NCBI GenBank assembly: GCA_963923455.1
Contig: CAWULT010000013.1
Coordinates: forward strand, 1 to 61,820
Reading direction: 5' to 3'
Source of the DNA: CAWULT01 sp963923455
GTDB taxonomy: Bacteria; Acidobacteriota; Vicinamibacteria; Vicinamibacterales; UBA2999
DNA length: 61,820 nucleotides
Shown: one piece after another, positions 45,889-54,374 of the stretch
Layout of the letters: every line of letters begins with the position of its first letter
Position numbering within the stretch: the first letter of the stretch is position 1
Notes under the pieces: model-generated
What the model was told of the DNA's origin: nothing
Database searches by the model: none
The model's input: the letters and a program-made list of their open reading frames with translations, nothing else
Program-made: the position numbers and the translations under genes

Positions 45889-45929
45889 CGCCCGCGGCAC
45901 CGGGGCGGGCGCCCGGAGGCCGGACCCGG

Positions 45930-45935
45930 TATAAT
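45930..45935 (+). promoter_or_regulatory. Consensus -10 TATAAT before methyltransferase gene
   Basis: Perfect TATAAT 20 bases before the ATG, so the message has a short leader of about 13 bases; unlike the leaderless set. Confidence 0.5.
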
Positions 45936-45955
45936 TCCGCCGTTCCGAGCCTGTC

Positions 45956-46519
45956 ATGCCTCGCGTGCCCATCCGGTTCCGCCTCGCCGTCCTCGCCTCG
46001 GCCCTGGCCCTGGCTGCCTCGCCGGCCAGCGCCCAGCAGCCGGCGCCGGCCCTGCTGCGCCCGCCGGACGTCGTCTTCGTGCCGACACCACAGGACGTCG
46101 TGGAGGCGATGTTGAAGGTGGCGCGGGTCGGCAAGACCGACGTGCTCTACGACCTCGGATCGGGCGACGGCCGCATTCCGATCGCCGCGGCGAAGACCTA
46201 CGGCGCGCGCGCGGTCGGCGTCGAGATCGACCCGCAGCGCATCCAGGAGGCCAACGCGAACCTGAAGATCGCCGGCGTCGGCACCCGGGTCCGCTTCCTG
46301 CAGCAGGACCTGTTCAAGACGGACCTCACCGAGGCCACTGTCGTGACGCTCTACCTGCTGCCCGCGATCAACCTGAAGCTCGTTCCGAAGCTGAACAAGG
46401 AGCTGAAGCCGGGCACCCGCGTCGTGTCCCACGTGTTCGACATGGGCAAGGCGAAGCCCAGGGAGACCGTGGCCGTACACGGCCGTACGGTCTACATGTG
46501 GACCACGCCGATTCAGTGA
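45956..46519 (+). CDS. SAM-dependent methyltransferase with N-terminal signal peptide
   Basis: A 187-residue protein. Residues 1-27 look like a cleavable Sec signal (RFRLAVLASALALAASPASAQQ). The rest is a compact Rossmann class I methyltransferase: motif I YDLGSGDGRIPIAAAKTYG near 63-80, the acidic end of strand 2 VGVEIDP, motif II region FLQQDLFK and motif IV-like TVVTLYLLPAINL. An exported SAM-dependent enzyme is puzzling because SAM is not known to be available in the periplasm; the leader may instead be an inner-membrane anchor. Target unknown. Confidence 0.82.
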   Translation: MPRVPIRFRLAVLASALALAASPASAQQPAPALLRPPDVVFVPTPQDVVEAMLKVARVGKTDVLYDLGSGDGRIPIAAAKTYGARAVGVEIDPQRIQEANANLKIAGVGTRVRFLQQDLFKTDLTEATVVTLYLLPAINLKLVPKLNKELKPGTRVVSHVFDMGKAKPRETVAVHGRTVYMWTTPIQ

Positions 46520-46555
46520 TCGCGCGGCCGCCCGCCGCCGCCCGGCCCTGCCGCC

Positions 46556-46969
46556 ATGCCCGACGCCAAGCCCCCCGTCGTCGTTGACCTGCGCTGGTCC
46601 GACGGCCGTCGCTTCGAGGTGACGAGCCGCGCGGTCGCCTTCGTGCTCGACGGCGACAGCACCGCCGGCCCGTCACCCGTGCAGATGCTGGCGGCATCGC
46701 TGGCCGGTTGCATGTCGATCGACGTCGTCGACATCCTGCGCCGGGGCCGCCATCCGGTGACCGGGTTCCGCGCCACGCTGACGGGAGAGCGCGCGCCGGA
46801 GATTCCCACCCGGCTCACCGGCGTCCGGGTGCACTTCACCGTGCAGGGCGACGTGCCGCCGGCCGCCGTGGAGCGCGCGATCGCCCTCTCGCACGACAAG
46901 TACTGCTCGGTGTGGCACTCGCTGCGCCAGGACATCGCCTTCGACTCCTCGTTCGACATCGAGCCGTGA
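46556..46969 (+). CDS. OsmC-family protein
   Basis: A 137-residue cytoplasmic protein of the OsmC/Ohr superfamily (thiol peroxidases acting on organic hydroperoxides). Key cysteines are present: LAASLAGCMSIDVVDIL near residue 52 and HDKYCSVWHSL near 119, with the long central helix between. The pattern with DGDSTAGPSPVQMLAASLAGC is that of OsmC (YhfA-like) rather than Ohr. Its TGA overlaps the GTG of the following gene (GTGA), so they are translated together. Confidence 0.88.
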   Translation: MPDAKPPVVVDLRWSDGRRFEVTSRAVAFVLDGDSTAGPSPVQMLAASLAGCMSIDVVDILRRGRHPVTGFRATLTGERAPEIPTRLTGVRVHFTVQGDVPPAAVERAIALSHDKYCSVWHSLRQDIAFDSSFDIEP

Positions 46970-48057
46970 GCCGCCGCGAGTACCTCGACTGGCTCCGCGG
47001 CGTCGCGGTGCTCGTGATGATCGAGGCGCACACCTACGACGCCTGGACGCGCGTGGACGAGCGGGCGGACACCGCCTACCGTTGGGCCATCGTGCTCGGC
47101 GGTTTCGCCGCGCCCGGCTTCCTGTTCCTGGCCGGGATCACGCTGGCGCTGGCCGCTGGCGGCCGCCTGCGGCGCGGCCTGCCGGCCCCCGTGGTGACGG
47201 CCGCGGCGGCGCGCTGGGGCTGGAAGGTCTTCGGCTTCGCGTTCCTGTTCCGGCTGCAGTCGTGGCTGATCAGCGGCGGCGCGTTTCCGCGGGCGCTGTT
47301 CAAGGTCGACATCCTCAACGTCATGGGGCTCGGGATGGTGGCCGCGGCCGGGCTGTGGGGCTTGGGACGGACGCGGGCGCAGCGGATCGCGCTGCTGGCC
47401 GGGGCCACGGCGGCCGTGTCGCTGGCCGCACCCCTGGTGCGGTCGGCTGGTTGGGTGGCGGCGCTGCCGCCTCCGGTCGGATGGTACCTGGCGCCCGTCG
47501 CGGGATGGAGCACCTTCTCCCTGGCGCCGTGGGTGGGCTTCCTGTTCGCCGGTGCCGCGCTGGGGCTGCTGCTCGACGCCGTCTCCGGGCCGGACGACGA
47601 GCGTCGGCTGATGGGGCGGCTGGCCGTGGCCGGGCCGGCCCTGGCGGTGGCCTCGTTCGCCGGGTCGATGCTGCCGTCGATGTATGCCTCGAGCAGCTTC
47701 TGGACGACGTCGCCGAGCTTCTTCTTCCTCCGCCTGGGGCTGCTGCTGGGGGCGCTGCCGGTGGCGTACCGATGGACGGCCCGGCATACCGGCTGGTCGC
47801 CGGTCAGGGAGCTGGGTGTGGCCTCGTTCTTCGTGTACTGGGTGCACGTGGAACTGGTGTACGGCGTCCTGACGCTGCCCATCCACAAGGCGCTCGGCTT
47901 CGAGGCGGCCACGGCCGCCTACGCGGTGTTCGTGGCGCTGACGTTCGGCCTGGTGCGGTTGAAACAGCGCCTGGCCGGCTCCTGGGCGGTGTTCCGGCAG
48001 GAGCCAGCCCAGCCACAGGCGCAGGCCCCCTCCCTGGGGCGCCTCGAGACCTCCTGA
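46966..48057 (+). CDS. Membrane protein of the acyltransferase/DUF1624 (heparan-glucosaminide acetyltransferase-like) family
   Basis: A 363-residue protein with about ten membrane helices. The N-terminal REYLDWLRGVAVLVMIEAHTYDAWTRV (first helix with RGxA and a conserved His) is the signature of DUF1624/NAGLU-type acetyltransferases, which move acetyl groups across the membrane onto sugars. Later helices (ALAAGG..., NVMGLGMVAAAGLWGLG, YLAPVAGWSTFSLAPWVGFLFAGAALGLLLD, VASFFVYWVHVELVYG) fit. GTG start at 46966 overlaps the OsmC stop as GTGA. The C-terminal 20 residues are polar. Substrate unknown. Confidence 0.82.
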   Translation: MSRREYLDWLRGVAVLVMIEAHTYDAWTRVDERADTAYRWAIVLGGFAAPGFLFLAGITLALAAGGRLRRGLPAPVVTAAAARWGWKVFGFAFLFRLQSWLISGGAFPRALFKVDILNVMGLGMVAAAGLWGLGRTRAQRIALLAGATAAVSLAAPLVRSAGWVAALPPPVGWYLAPVAGWSTFSLAPWVGFLFAGAALGLLLDAVSGPDDERRLMGRLAVAGPALAVASFAGSMLPSMYASSSFWTTSPSFFFLRLGLLLGALPVAYRWTARHTGWSPVRELGVASFFVYWVHVELVYGVLTLPIHKALGFEAATAAYAVFVALTFGLVRLKQRLAGSWAVFRQEPAQPQAQAPSLGRLETS

Positions 48058-48180
48058 CCGTTCGCCCCACCGGCCCGCAGCCGGGGTGCCGTTCTGTAAA
48101 GTCATGGCCCAGAGTGAGTTGTGGCCATGTTCTGCCTGCCACTGCACGACCCAACTGGGGCATACTGGGCGCGAAACGAG

Positions 48181-48210
48181 TTGAGAAGTCGGGCGACGGC
48201 CCACTACAAT
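48181..48210 (+). promoter_or_regulatory. Sigma-70 promoter upstream of DGQHR gene
   Basis: TTGAGA (48181-48186), 18-base spacer, TACAAT (48205-48210). A near-consensus two-part promoter giving a leader of about 85 bases before the gene at 48305, which contains a short TTCCCG/CGGGAA hairpin. It contrasts with the leaderless genes, where only the -10 is present. Confidence 0.55.
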
Positions 48211-48304
48211 TCGCCACTTTCAAAACTGTTTCCCGGCGGTCGGGAACAGGCCCGGTCACCCAGCCCCCGCGCGTCGCGGCGGCGGGAACGAGCAGAGACG
48301 ACAG

Positions 48305-49429
48305 ATGATCAACGTAGCGGCCATCCGGATGCAGCAGTTCGGGGTGCAGTTCTACCAGGCGGCCCTGACTGCGGGTGATATCGACAAGCTCGTGCGCTTC
48401 GAGGTGCTGAACTACGCCGAGTCGGGCCCGCCGGTGCGCGGCGGCAAGAAGAAGGTGCCGTCGAAGGTGAACTGGGATCTGCTGGAGCGCCGGATCGCGT
48501 CGAGCGAGAAGGCGTACCAGCGGCAGATCATCCGCCGCAAGATCGACGAACTGGTCCAGTACTACGAGCAGTGCCGGCAGGCCCGCGACCTGCCCTCGAT
48601 CCCCGGCGCCGTGATCATCTCGTGCGACGAGAAGCTCGCGTTCGAGCCCGTCGAGGCGGGCGCCACCGTGGGCCGGCTCAAGGTGCCGGAGCGCGAAGGC
48701 ATCCTCCGCGCAATCGACGGCCAGCACCGCCTGCTGGCCCTGCATGCCGACATCGAGAACATCGGTGACGACTTCACCGTGCCGGCGATCATCTTCGACC
48801 GCCTGCCCGAGGATCACGTCGTGCAGATGTTCGTCACGATCAACGCCAAGCACACGCGGCTCAACGCGTCGCACCTGGTCAGCCTGTCGGGCCGCCAGCT
48901 CTATCGCGACGAGTCGCTCGCCGCGGCGCACGACGTGGTCCGCGCGCTGAACGATCGCGACGACTCGCCCCTGCACGGCGAGATCAAGCTGCTCGGCGTC
49001 GGCCGAGGCCGCGTGGCGCAGGCACCGCTCGCGCAGGAGCTCAAGAAGCTGTTCGGCAGCGACGCCTTCGGCGGTCCGCGCAAGTCGGCCGAGTTCCGCG
49101 AGGACTCGAAGCGCTTCTTCGTGAACTACTTCAAGCAGGTGTCGGTGGTGTTCGGCGCGGCCTGGGGTGGACGCAAGTACAGCATCCGATCGGCCACCGC
49201 GCTCCGCGCGTTCGTCCGCGTGGCCCCGGACGTCGTACGCCGGCTCGATCAGGAGCACGCCGACCGCGCCGACTTCCGCGCCATCGGCCGCGTGATCGCG
49301 CCGTGGGGCCGGCGCGTCGGCGACACGCGTTTCGAGACCGAGGGCGTGTGGAAGCGTACCGGCACGACGGTGGATTCGCTCGCCCGTGAACTGAAGCTGG
49401 CGCTGGAGTATCCGGAAGGCGCGGCGTAG
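48305..49429 (+). CDS. DGQHR-domain protein (DndB/Dpd-like)
   Basis: A 374-residue soluble protein with the DGQHR signature (REGILRAIDGQHRLLALHADI, near residue 137-157), followed by FVTINAKHTRLNASHLVSLSGRQLY, as in DndB and related DGQHR-domain proteins. In the family, DndB regulates the Dnd DNA phosphorothioation genes and Dpd/DGQHR members occur in defence loci. Here no dndACDE, dpd or restriction gene lies nearby; the neighbours are an acyltransferase and PxpA. It is therefore a stand-alone copy with its own promoter and an 85-base leader. Role unknown; DNA-related binding is inference. Confidence 0.85.
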   Translation: MINVAAIRMQQFGVQFYQAALTAGDIDKLVRFEVLNYAESGPPVRGGKKKVPSKVNWDLLERRIASSEKAYQRQIIRRKIDELVQYYEQCRQARDLPSIPGAVIISCDEKLAFEPVEAGATVGRLKVPEREGILRAIDGQHRLLALHADIENIGDDFTVPAIIFDRLPEDHVVQMFVTINAKHTRLNASHLVSLSGRQLYRDESLAAAHDVVRALNDRDDSPLHGEIKLLGVGRGRVAQAPLAQELKKLFGSDAFGGPRKSAEFREDSKRFFVNYFKQVSVVFGAAWGGRKYSIRSATALRAFVRVAPDVVRRLDQEHADRADFRAIGRVIAPWGRRVGDTRFETEGVWKRTGTTVDSLARELKLALEYPEGAA

Positions 49430-49451
49430 CCGGCCGCGAGGGGTGAGAGAC

Positions 49452-49475
49452 AGGATGGGGCCGAAGCCCCATCCT
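49452..49475 (+). terminator. Hairpin with perfect 10-bp stem after DGQHR gene
   Basis: AGGATGGGGC, CGAA loop, GCCCCATCCT: ten perfect base pairs with a tetraloop, 23 bases after the stop codon. No run of T follows, so it may be a rho-independent-like pause, an mRNA-stabilising hairpin or a bidirectional structure. Confidence 0.5.
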
Positions 49476-49502
49476 GAACCGCCGGCCTGGCTCCCCCCAG
49501 CA

Positions 49503-49523
49503 TTTACGGCGCCCTGCCGTAAA
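49503..49523. repeat. Perfect inverted repeat TTTACGGC-N5-GCCGTAAA
   Basis: Eight-base arms with a GCCCT loop, 129 bases upstream of the pxpA ATG. The AT-rich outer edges and symmetry look like a protein-binding operator or a small RNA hairpin; no regulator is assigned. A further short hairpin (GCCCG-GTTTT-CGGGC, 49564-49578) follows in the same leader. Confidence 0.45.
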
Positions 49524-49651
49524 CCACAGACCGACGCTGCTCTTCAAAGGCAACCCGCGTGCCGCCCGGTTTTCGGGCAAATTCGCGGGATTCCCCCTGC
49601 GGGCGATCCCAGCAATGTGGCAAGAATTACAGGGGTGTTCGGGTATGAGCC

Positions 49652-50413
49652 ATGCGCGTTGACCTCAACGGTGACGTCGGCGAGTCGTTCGGCGCCTACG
49701 AGATCGGCCACGACGCGCAGTTGATGCCGTCCCTGACCTCCGCGAGCGTCGCGTGCGGCTTCCATGCCGGTGATCCGGGCGTGATGCGCGCCACGGTCGC
49801 GCTGGCGCGCGCGCATGGCGCGTCGGTTGGCGCGCACCCGGGGTTCCCCGACCTCCAGGGCTTCGGGCGCCGCGAACTGCGCCTCTCGCCGGCCGAGGTG
49901 GAGGACGCGGTGCTCTACCAGATCGGCGCACTGTCGGCGATCGCGGCCCGCGAAGGCGTGCGCCTGCGCCACGTGAAGCCGCACGGGGCCCTGTACAACA
50001 TGGCCGCCCGCGACCCGCGGCTGGCCGAGGCGATTGCCCGCGCCGTCGCCGCGGTGGACCCGTCGCTGGTGCTGTTCGGGCTGTCGGGGTCCGCGCTCGT
50101 CGACGCCGCCCGTGCTGCCGGGTTGCCCGCCGCGGCCGAGGTGTTCGCGGACCGTGGCTACCGCGCCGACGGGAGCCTCGTGCCGCGAAGCGAGCCAGGC
50201 GCCGTGCTGCACGACGAAGCCGTGGTCGTGGCCCGTGCCGTCGAAATGGTCACGAGCCGGCAGGTGACGGCCGTCGACGGTACGCGCGTGGCGCTCGACG
50301 TGGACACCATCTGCGTACACGGCGACACGCCGGGGGCGGCGGCCCTGGCCCGGCGGCTGCGGGCCGCGCTCGCCGCGGCTGGCGTGCGCGTCCTGGCGCC
50401 ATACGCCGGCTGA
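49652..50413 (+). CDS. pxpA: 5-oxoprolinase subunit A (LamB/YcsF family)
   Basis: A 253-residue protein: MRVDLNGDVGESFGAYEIGHDAQLMPSLTSASVACGFHAGDPGVMRATVALA is the start signature, GASVGAHPGFPDLQGFGRRELRLSP and RLRHVKPHGALYNMAARD are conserved catalytic blocks, DRGYRADGSLVPR and DTICVHGDTPGAAALA complete the family. PxpA acts with PxpB and PxpC to hydrolyse 5-oxoproline to glutamate; those subunits are not in the window. The 222-base upstream region contains two hairpins (see separate entries) and no obvious leaderless -10. Convergent with the acyl-CoA ligase gene. Confidence 0.92.
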   Translation: MRVDLNGDVGESFGAYEIGHDAQLMPSLTSASVACGFHAGDPGVMRATVALARAHGASVGAHPGFPDLQGFGRRELRLSPAEVEDAVLYQIGALSAIAAREGVRLRHVKPHGALYNMAARDPRLAEAIARAVAAVDPSLVLFGLSGSALVDAARAAGLPAAAEVFADRGYRADGSLVPRSEPGAVLHDEAVVVARAVEMVTSRQVTAVDGTRVALDVDTICVHGDTPGAAALARRLRAALAAAGVRVLAPYAG

Positions 50414-50431
50414 GGGGCCTCAGCCGGCCGG

Positions 50432-52135
50432 CTACGTCCTTGCCCCTTGCTGGCGCTCCTCGGCGGCGAGGGCCCGGCGCAGCACCTTGCCGACCATCGT
50501 CTTCGGCAGGGCGTCTCGGAACTCGACGGCCGCCGGCACCTTGTACGGCGCCAGGCGCTCGCGGCAGTAGTCGCGCAGCTCTTCGGCGGCGGCCCGCTGG
50601 CCAGGCTTGAGCACGACCCACGCCTTGGCCACTTCGCCCTTGACCGCGTCGGGCACGCCCGCCACGCCGACCTCGAGCACCGCGGGATGGCCCGACAGCA
50701 CTTCCTCGATCTCGCGCGGCCACACCTGGAAGCCGCTCGTCTTCACCAGGTCCTTCTTGCGGTCGACGATGAAGACGTAGCCGTCCTCGTCCATGTAGGC
50801 GAGGTCGCCGGTGTGGAGCCACAGCTCGCCGTCGCCGTGCGGCCGCAGGACTTCGCTGGTCTCGAGCGGGTTGTTCCAGTACTCGAGCATGCGCTGGGGG
50901 GCGTGCATGATGAGCTCGCCCACCTCGCCCGTGGGCATCTCGCGCACGCCGTCCTCGCTGTCGACGATCCGCACCCGCACGTCGGGCAGCGGCATGCCGA
51001 TCGACCCGATCTTGTTGGTCCCCTCCACCGGGTTGATGCAGCAGGCCATCATGCCCTCGGTCAGTGAGTAGCCCTCGATGATGCGGGCGCCCGTCGCCGC
51101 CTCGAACTGTGCCTTGGTGGAGGCCATCAGCGCGGCGGCGCCAGAGAAGCAGAGCTTGATCGACCGCAGGTCGACCTTGCCGCTCTGGACCCGCGGATGG
51201 TTCAGCATCGCGGTGAACAGCGTCGGCACGCCGCTGAAGAAGGCCGGCTTCACCTTCGCGATCGTCGCCAGCAGGTCGTCGAGGTCGCGCGGGTTCGGCA
51301 CGAGCGACATCGGGTTGCGGCCCACGATGGCCAGCGCCTGGACGCCCACGTTGCCGTAGACGTGGAAGAGCGGCAGCGGCAGCATGATCACGTCGGTCCA
51401 CGGATCGCGGGCCGGCCGCGTCCACTCGTCGAGCTGGTGCCCGGCCGCGACGTAGTGGCGATGCAGGCCGACGACGCCCTTCGGCGTGCCCGTCGTGCCC
51501 CCGCTCGCGAGGATCACAGCCGGGTCGTCCGGGTAGACGGGCACGGCCGGCGCCGGCGCGCCCTGGTTCTCCCGGAGCAGCGCCTGCATCCACCAGTCCT
51601 GCGGCGCCAGTGCAATCCGGTGGCCGTCCTTCCGCTCCTTGAAGATCGTGAAGAGCAGGCGCAGCGCCGGAGGCAGGTACTCCTTGATCGAGGTCGCGAT
51701 CACGTTCCGGACGCCGGCGCGGCCCTGCACGCGCTTGACGCGGTCGTAGAACGGCGTGAGCGTGACCACGGTCTCGGCGCGCGTGCGGTCGAGTGCCTGT
51801 TCGAGCTCGCGTTCGCTGTGGGTGGGGTTCAGCGCGACCACCACCGCGCCTGCCTTCCACGCGCCGAACTGCGCGATCAGGAATTGCGGGCAGTTGGGCA
51901 GCACCAGGGCCACGCGGTCACCCTTGCGGACGCCGCGCGCGACCAGCGCAGCGGCAAACGCGGTGCTCTCGCGGTCCAGCCTGCCATAGGAGACGTCCGC
52001 GCCCTTGAACAACAGCGCGGTCCGGTCTCGATGGTCGCGCGCGAGGGTCGCCAGCGCGTCGAGCAGCGTGCTGTCGGGGTAGGGCGCGAGCGACCGGCGG
52101 ACGCCTGAATCGTAGTGCTGCAGCCAGGGGTGCAT
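50432..52135 (-). CDS. Long-chain fatty-acid-CoA ligase (FadD-like)
   Basis: A 567-residue adenylate-forming enzyme activating fatty acids to acyl-CoA. P-loop ILASGGTTGTPKG near residue 215, A5 motif EGYSLTEGMM near 355, A7 LHTGDLAYMDEDGYVFIVDRKKDLVKTSGFQVWPREIE near 440-475 and C-terminal Lys in PKTMVGKVLRR. Many features are those of FadD/FadD3 types. ATG at 52135 is preferred: TAGAAT lies 10 bases upstream, while the ATG at 52147 overlaps that box. No adjacent beta-oxidation genes. Confidence 0.9.
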   Translation of the reverse strand: MHPWLQHYDSGVRRSLAPYPDSTLLDALATLARDHRDRTALLFKGADVSYGRLDRESTAFAAALVARGVRKGDRVALVLPNCPQFLIAQFGAWKAGAVVVALNPTHSERELEQALDRTRAETVVTLTPFYDRVKRVQGRAGVRNVIATSIKEYLPPALRLLFTIFKERKDGHRIALAPQDWWMQALLRENQGAPAPAVPVYPDDPAVILASGGTTGTPKGVVGLHRHYVAAGHQLDEWTRPARDPWTDVIMLPLPLFHVYGNVGVQALAIVGRNPMSLVPNPRDLDDLLATIAKVKPAFFSGVPTLFTAMLNHPRVQSGKVDLRSIKLCFSGAAALMASTKAQFEAATGARIIEGYSLTEGMMACCINPVEGTNKIGSIGMPLPDVRVRIVDSEDGVREMPTGEVGELIMHAPQRMLEYWNNPLETSEVLRPHGDGELWLHTGDLAYMDEDGYVFIVDRKKDLVKTSGFQVWPREIEEVLSGHPAVLEVGVAGVPDAVKGEVAKAWVVLKPGQRAAAEELRDYCRERLAPYKVPAAVEFRDALPKTMVGKVLRRALAAEERQQGART

Positions 52136-52145
52136 GCGGGCGCCC

Positions 52146-52151
52146 ATTCTA
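52146..52151 (-). promoter_or_regulatory. -10 TAGAAT, 10 nt before acyl-CoA ligase
   Basis: Minus strand TAGAAT with the ATG at 52147 embedded in it; the next ATG (52135) is ten bases downstream and is the probable start. Confidence 0.45.
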
Positions 52152-52176
52152 CGACGGGACGTGGCGCCGGCGCCGA

Positions 52177-53133
52177 TCAGCGGCCGAGCAGCTGCAGCAG
52201 TAGCGCCTTCTGCGTGTGCAGGCGGTTCTCGGCCTGGTCGAACACGACCGACGTGGCCGACTCGAGCACGTCCGCCGTGACCTCCTCGCCGCGATGGGCG
52301 GGCAGGCAGTGCATGAACAGGGCACCCGGGCCCGCGTGCGCCATCAGCGCCGCGTTGACCTGGTACGGGGCGAAGACGATGCGCCGCTGCGCCGACTCGG
52401 CTTCCTCTCCCATCGAGGCCCAGACGTCCGTGTACACGGCGTCGGCGCCCGCGACCGCCTCCACGGGGTCGTGGTGGCGCGTCACGGTCGCACCGCCGGT
52501 CGCGACGCGCGCGCTCTCGGCGAGCACGCGGTCGGGCAACTCGTAGCCGGCGGGCGAAGCGACCCGCACCGACACGCCCAGCATCGAGGCGGCGTGCGCC
52601 AGCGACGTGGCGACGTTGTTGCCGTCGCCGACGAAGGTGACGACCCTGCCGCGCGGGTCACCCCAGCGCTCGATCATCGTCATGACGTCGGCCAGCGCCT
52701 GGCACGGGTGCTCCTCGTCGGTCAGCGCGTTGATCACGTGCAGCCGCCGCCCCGCGTCGGCCAGCCGCTGCGCCTTCGCCTGCGCGAAGGTGCGGATCAC
52801 CAGCGCATGGACCCAGCGCTCGAGGTTGCGCGCGACGTCCTCGAGGGGCTCGCGCACGCCCTCTGCGAGCTCCCCCGGCAGGATCAGCGTGTCGGCCCCG
52901 AGCTCGCGGATCGCGATCTCGAAGGTGGACCGCGTGCGCAGCGACGGCTTCTCGAAGAGCAGCGCGACGTGCAGTCCCGCCAGTGCCGTGGCCGTCGGCG
53001 CCTTCGTCCGAAGGTGGCGGTCCGCCTTCAGCTGGGCGGCCGTGGCCAGCAGGCGCCGCAGCGCCTCGTGATCGATGTCGAGGATGGACAGGAAGCGGCT
53101 GGCCGGCACTGCCGGCGGGGACACCGGGGCCAT
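52177..53133 (-). CDS. argF: Ornithine carbamoyltransferase
   Basis: A 318-residue enzyme forming citrulline from ornithine and carbamoyl phosphate. Carbamoyl-phosphate loop FEKPSLRTRSTFE near 63-75, HPCQALADVMT near 147, ornithine site YTDVWASMGEE near 232 and MHCLPAHRGEEV near 280. Sequence is of the ordinary OTC type, not N-acetyl- or N-succinylornithine type, consistent with ArgJ recycling in the same operon. ATG at 53133 begins 6 bases after the argJ stop; the frame is open upstream as shadow coding. Last gene of the argCBDAJF unit. Confidence 0.94.
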   Translation of the reverse strand: MAPVSPPAVPASRFLSILDIDHEALRRLLATAAQLKADRHLRTKAPTATALAGLHVALLFEKPSLRTRSTFEIAIRELGADTLILPGELAEGVREPLEDVARNLERWVHALVIRTFAQAKAQRLADAGRRLHVINALTDEEHPCQALADVMTMIERWGDPRGRVVTFVGDGNNVATSLAHAASMLGVSVRVASPAGYELPDRVLAESARVATGGATVTRHHDPVEAVAGADAVYTDVWASMGEEAESAQRRIVFAPYQVNAALMAHAGPGALFMHCLPAHRGEEVTADVLESATSVVFDQAENRLHTQKALLLQLLGR

Positions 53134-53138
53134 GGCGT

Positions 53139-54374
53139 CTACGTCCGGTACTCGCCGTTGATCCGCACGTACTCCGCGCTCAGGTCGCACGTCCACACCG
53201 TCGTCGACGCGCCCCCGCCGGTCCCCAGATCGACGTCGATGCGGACGTCGGTACCCTTCATGTGCTCGGCGGCCTTCGGTGCCAGGTCGTCGTGCGGCAG
53301 GCCGTGCTCGAACAGCAGAACGCCACCGACGTGGACGGTGGCACGGCTCACGTCGAAGACCACGCCCGCGCGGCCGGCGGCGGCCACGATCCGGCCCCAG
53401 TTCGGGTCCGCGCCGTGCACCGCCGTCTTGACCAGCGGCGAGTTGCCGATCGTCTTGGCGACGCGGCGCGCGTCCTCGGGCGTGCGCGCGTCGCTGACGG
53501 TGATCGTGATCAGCTTGGTCGCGCCCTCGCCGCCCCGGACGATGCCGATGGCCAGTTCCCGCGAGACGGCCAGCAGGCCCTCGAGCAGGGCGGGGAAGAG
53601 CGACTCGTCGATCGCGACGCCGCTGGCGCCGGAGGCCATCGCGAAGACGCAGTCGTTGGTCGAGACCTCGCCGTCGACGGTGATGGCGTTGAACGTGTCA
53701 CGCGACGACTCGACCAGCGCCCGCCGCAGCAGCGCCGGCGGCACCTGTGCGTCGGTCGTCAGGAAGCCGAGCATGGTCGCCATGTTGGGCTCGATCATCC
53801 CAGAGCCCTTGGCCGTGCCTCCGACCAGAAACGCGCCACGGGGTGTCTCGACGCGGACCGCGCATTCCTTCGGGAAGGGGTCGGTCGTCATGATCGCGCG
53901 GGCCGCCTCGCCGCCCTTGCCCCGTGCGAGCGTGCCGGTGGCCTGCCGGATGCCGGCCGATACCTTGTCCATCTTGAGGCCGACGCCGATGACGCCCGTC
54001 GAGGCGACCAGCACCTGCTCCGGCGCGCAGCCGAGCGCCGCGGCGACCTCGGCGGCCATCTGCCGGGCGTTGGCCATCCCGTCGGCGCCCGTGCAGGCGT
54101 TGGCGCACCCGCTGTTGACGACGATGGCCCGGGCCTGGCCTCCGCTGCGCTCGAGGTGCTCGCGCGACACCAGCACCGGCGCGGCCTGCGCGAGGTTCGT
54201 CGTGAACAGGCCCGCGGCGGACACCGCGGCGTCGGCCGCGAGCACGGCCAGGTCGAGGACGCCAGGCTTGGCCTTGATGCCGCTGTGCAGCGCGGACGAC
54301 CGGAAGCCCTCGGGCGTCGTGACGCCGCCGTCGAGGCGTGTGACGGTGAACGTGGGAGAAGTCGCGTTAGCCAT
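53139..54374 (-). CDS. argJ: Glutamate N-acetyltransferase/amino-acid acetyltransferase ArgJ
   Basis: A 411-residue precursor that self-cleaves at Ala-Thr in KGSGMIEPNMATMLGFLTTDA (near residue 200; Thr is the nucleophile) into alpha and beta chains. Other conserved blocks: GFRSSALHSGIK, VNSGCANACTGADG, ASTGVIGVGLKMDK, and EYVRINGEYRT at the end. It transfers the acetyl group from N-acetylornithine to glutamate, and possibly makes N-acetylglutamate from acetyl-CoA. Overlaps the upstream acetyltransferase gene by 8 bases (ATGGCTAA). Confidence 0.95.
   Translation of the reverse strand: MANATSPTFTVTRLDGGVTTPEGFRSSALHSGIKAKPGVLDLAVLAADAAVSAAGLFTTNLAQAAPVLVSREHLERSGGQARAIVVNSGCANACTGADGMANARQMAAEVAAALGCAPEQVLVASTGVIGVGLKMDKVSAGIRQATGTLARGKGGEAARAIMTTDPFPKECAVRVETPRGAFLVGGTAKGSGMIEPNMATMLGFLTTDAQVPPALLRRALVESSRDTFNAITVDGEVSTNDCVFAMASGASGVAIDESLFPALLEGLLAVSRELAIGIVRGGEGATKLITITVSDARTPEDARRVAKTIGNSPLVKTAVHGADPNWGRIVAAAGRAGVVFDVSRATVHVGGVLLFEHGLPHDDLAPKAAEHMKGTDVRIDVDLGTGGGASTTVWTCDLSAEYVRINGEYRT

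Noticed and set aside
49652..50413. Lactam-utilisation protein LamB annotation
   Set aside because: The family is now known as 5-oxoprolinase subunit PxpA.
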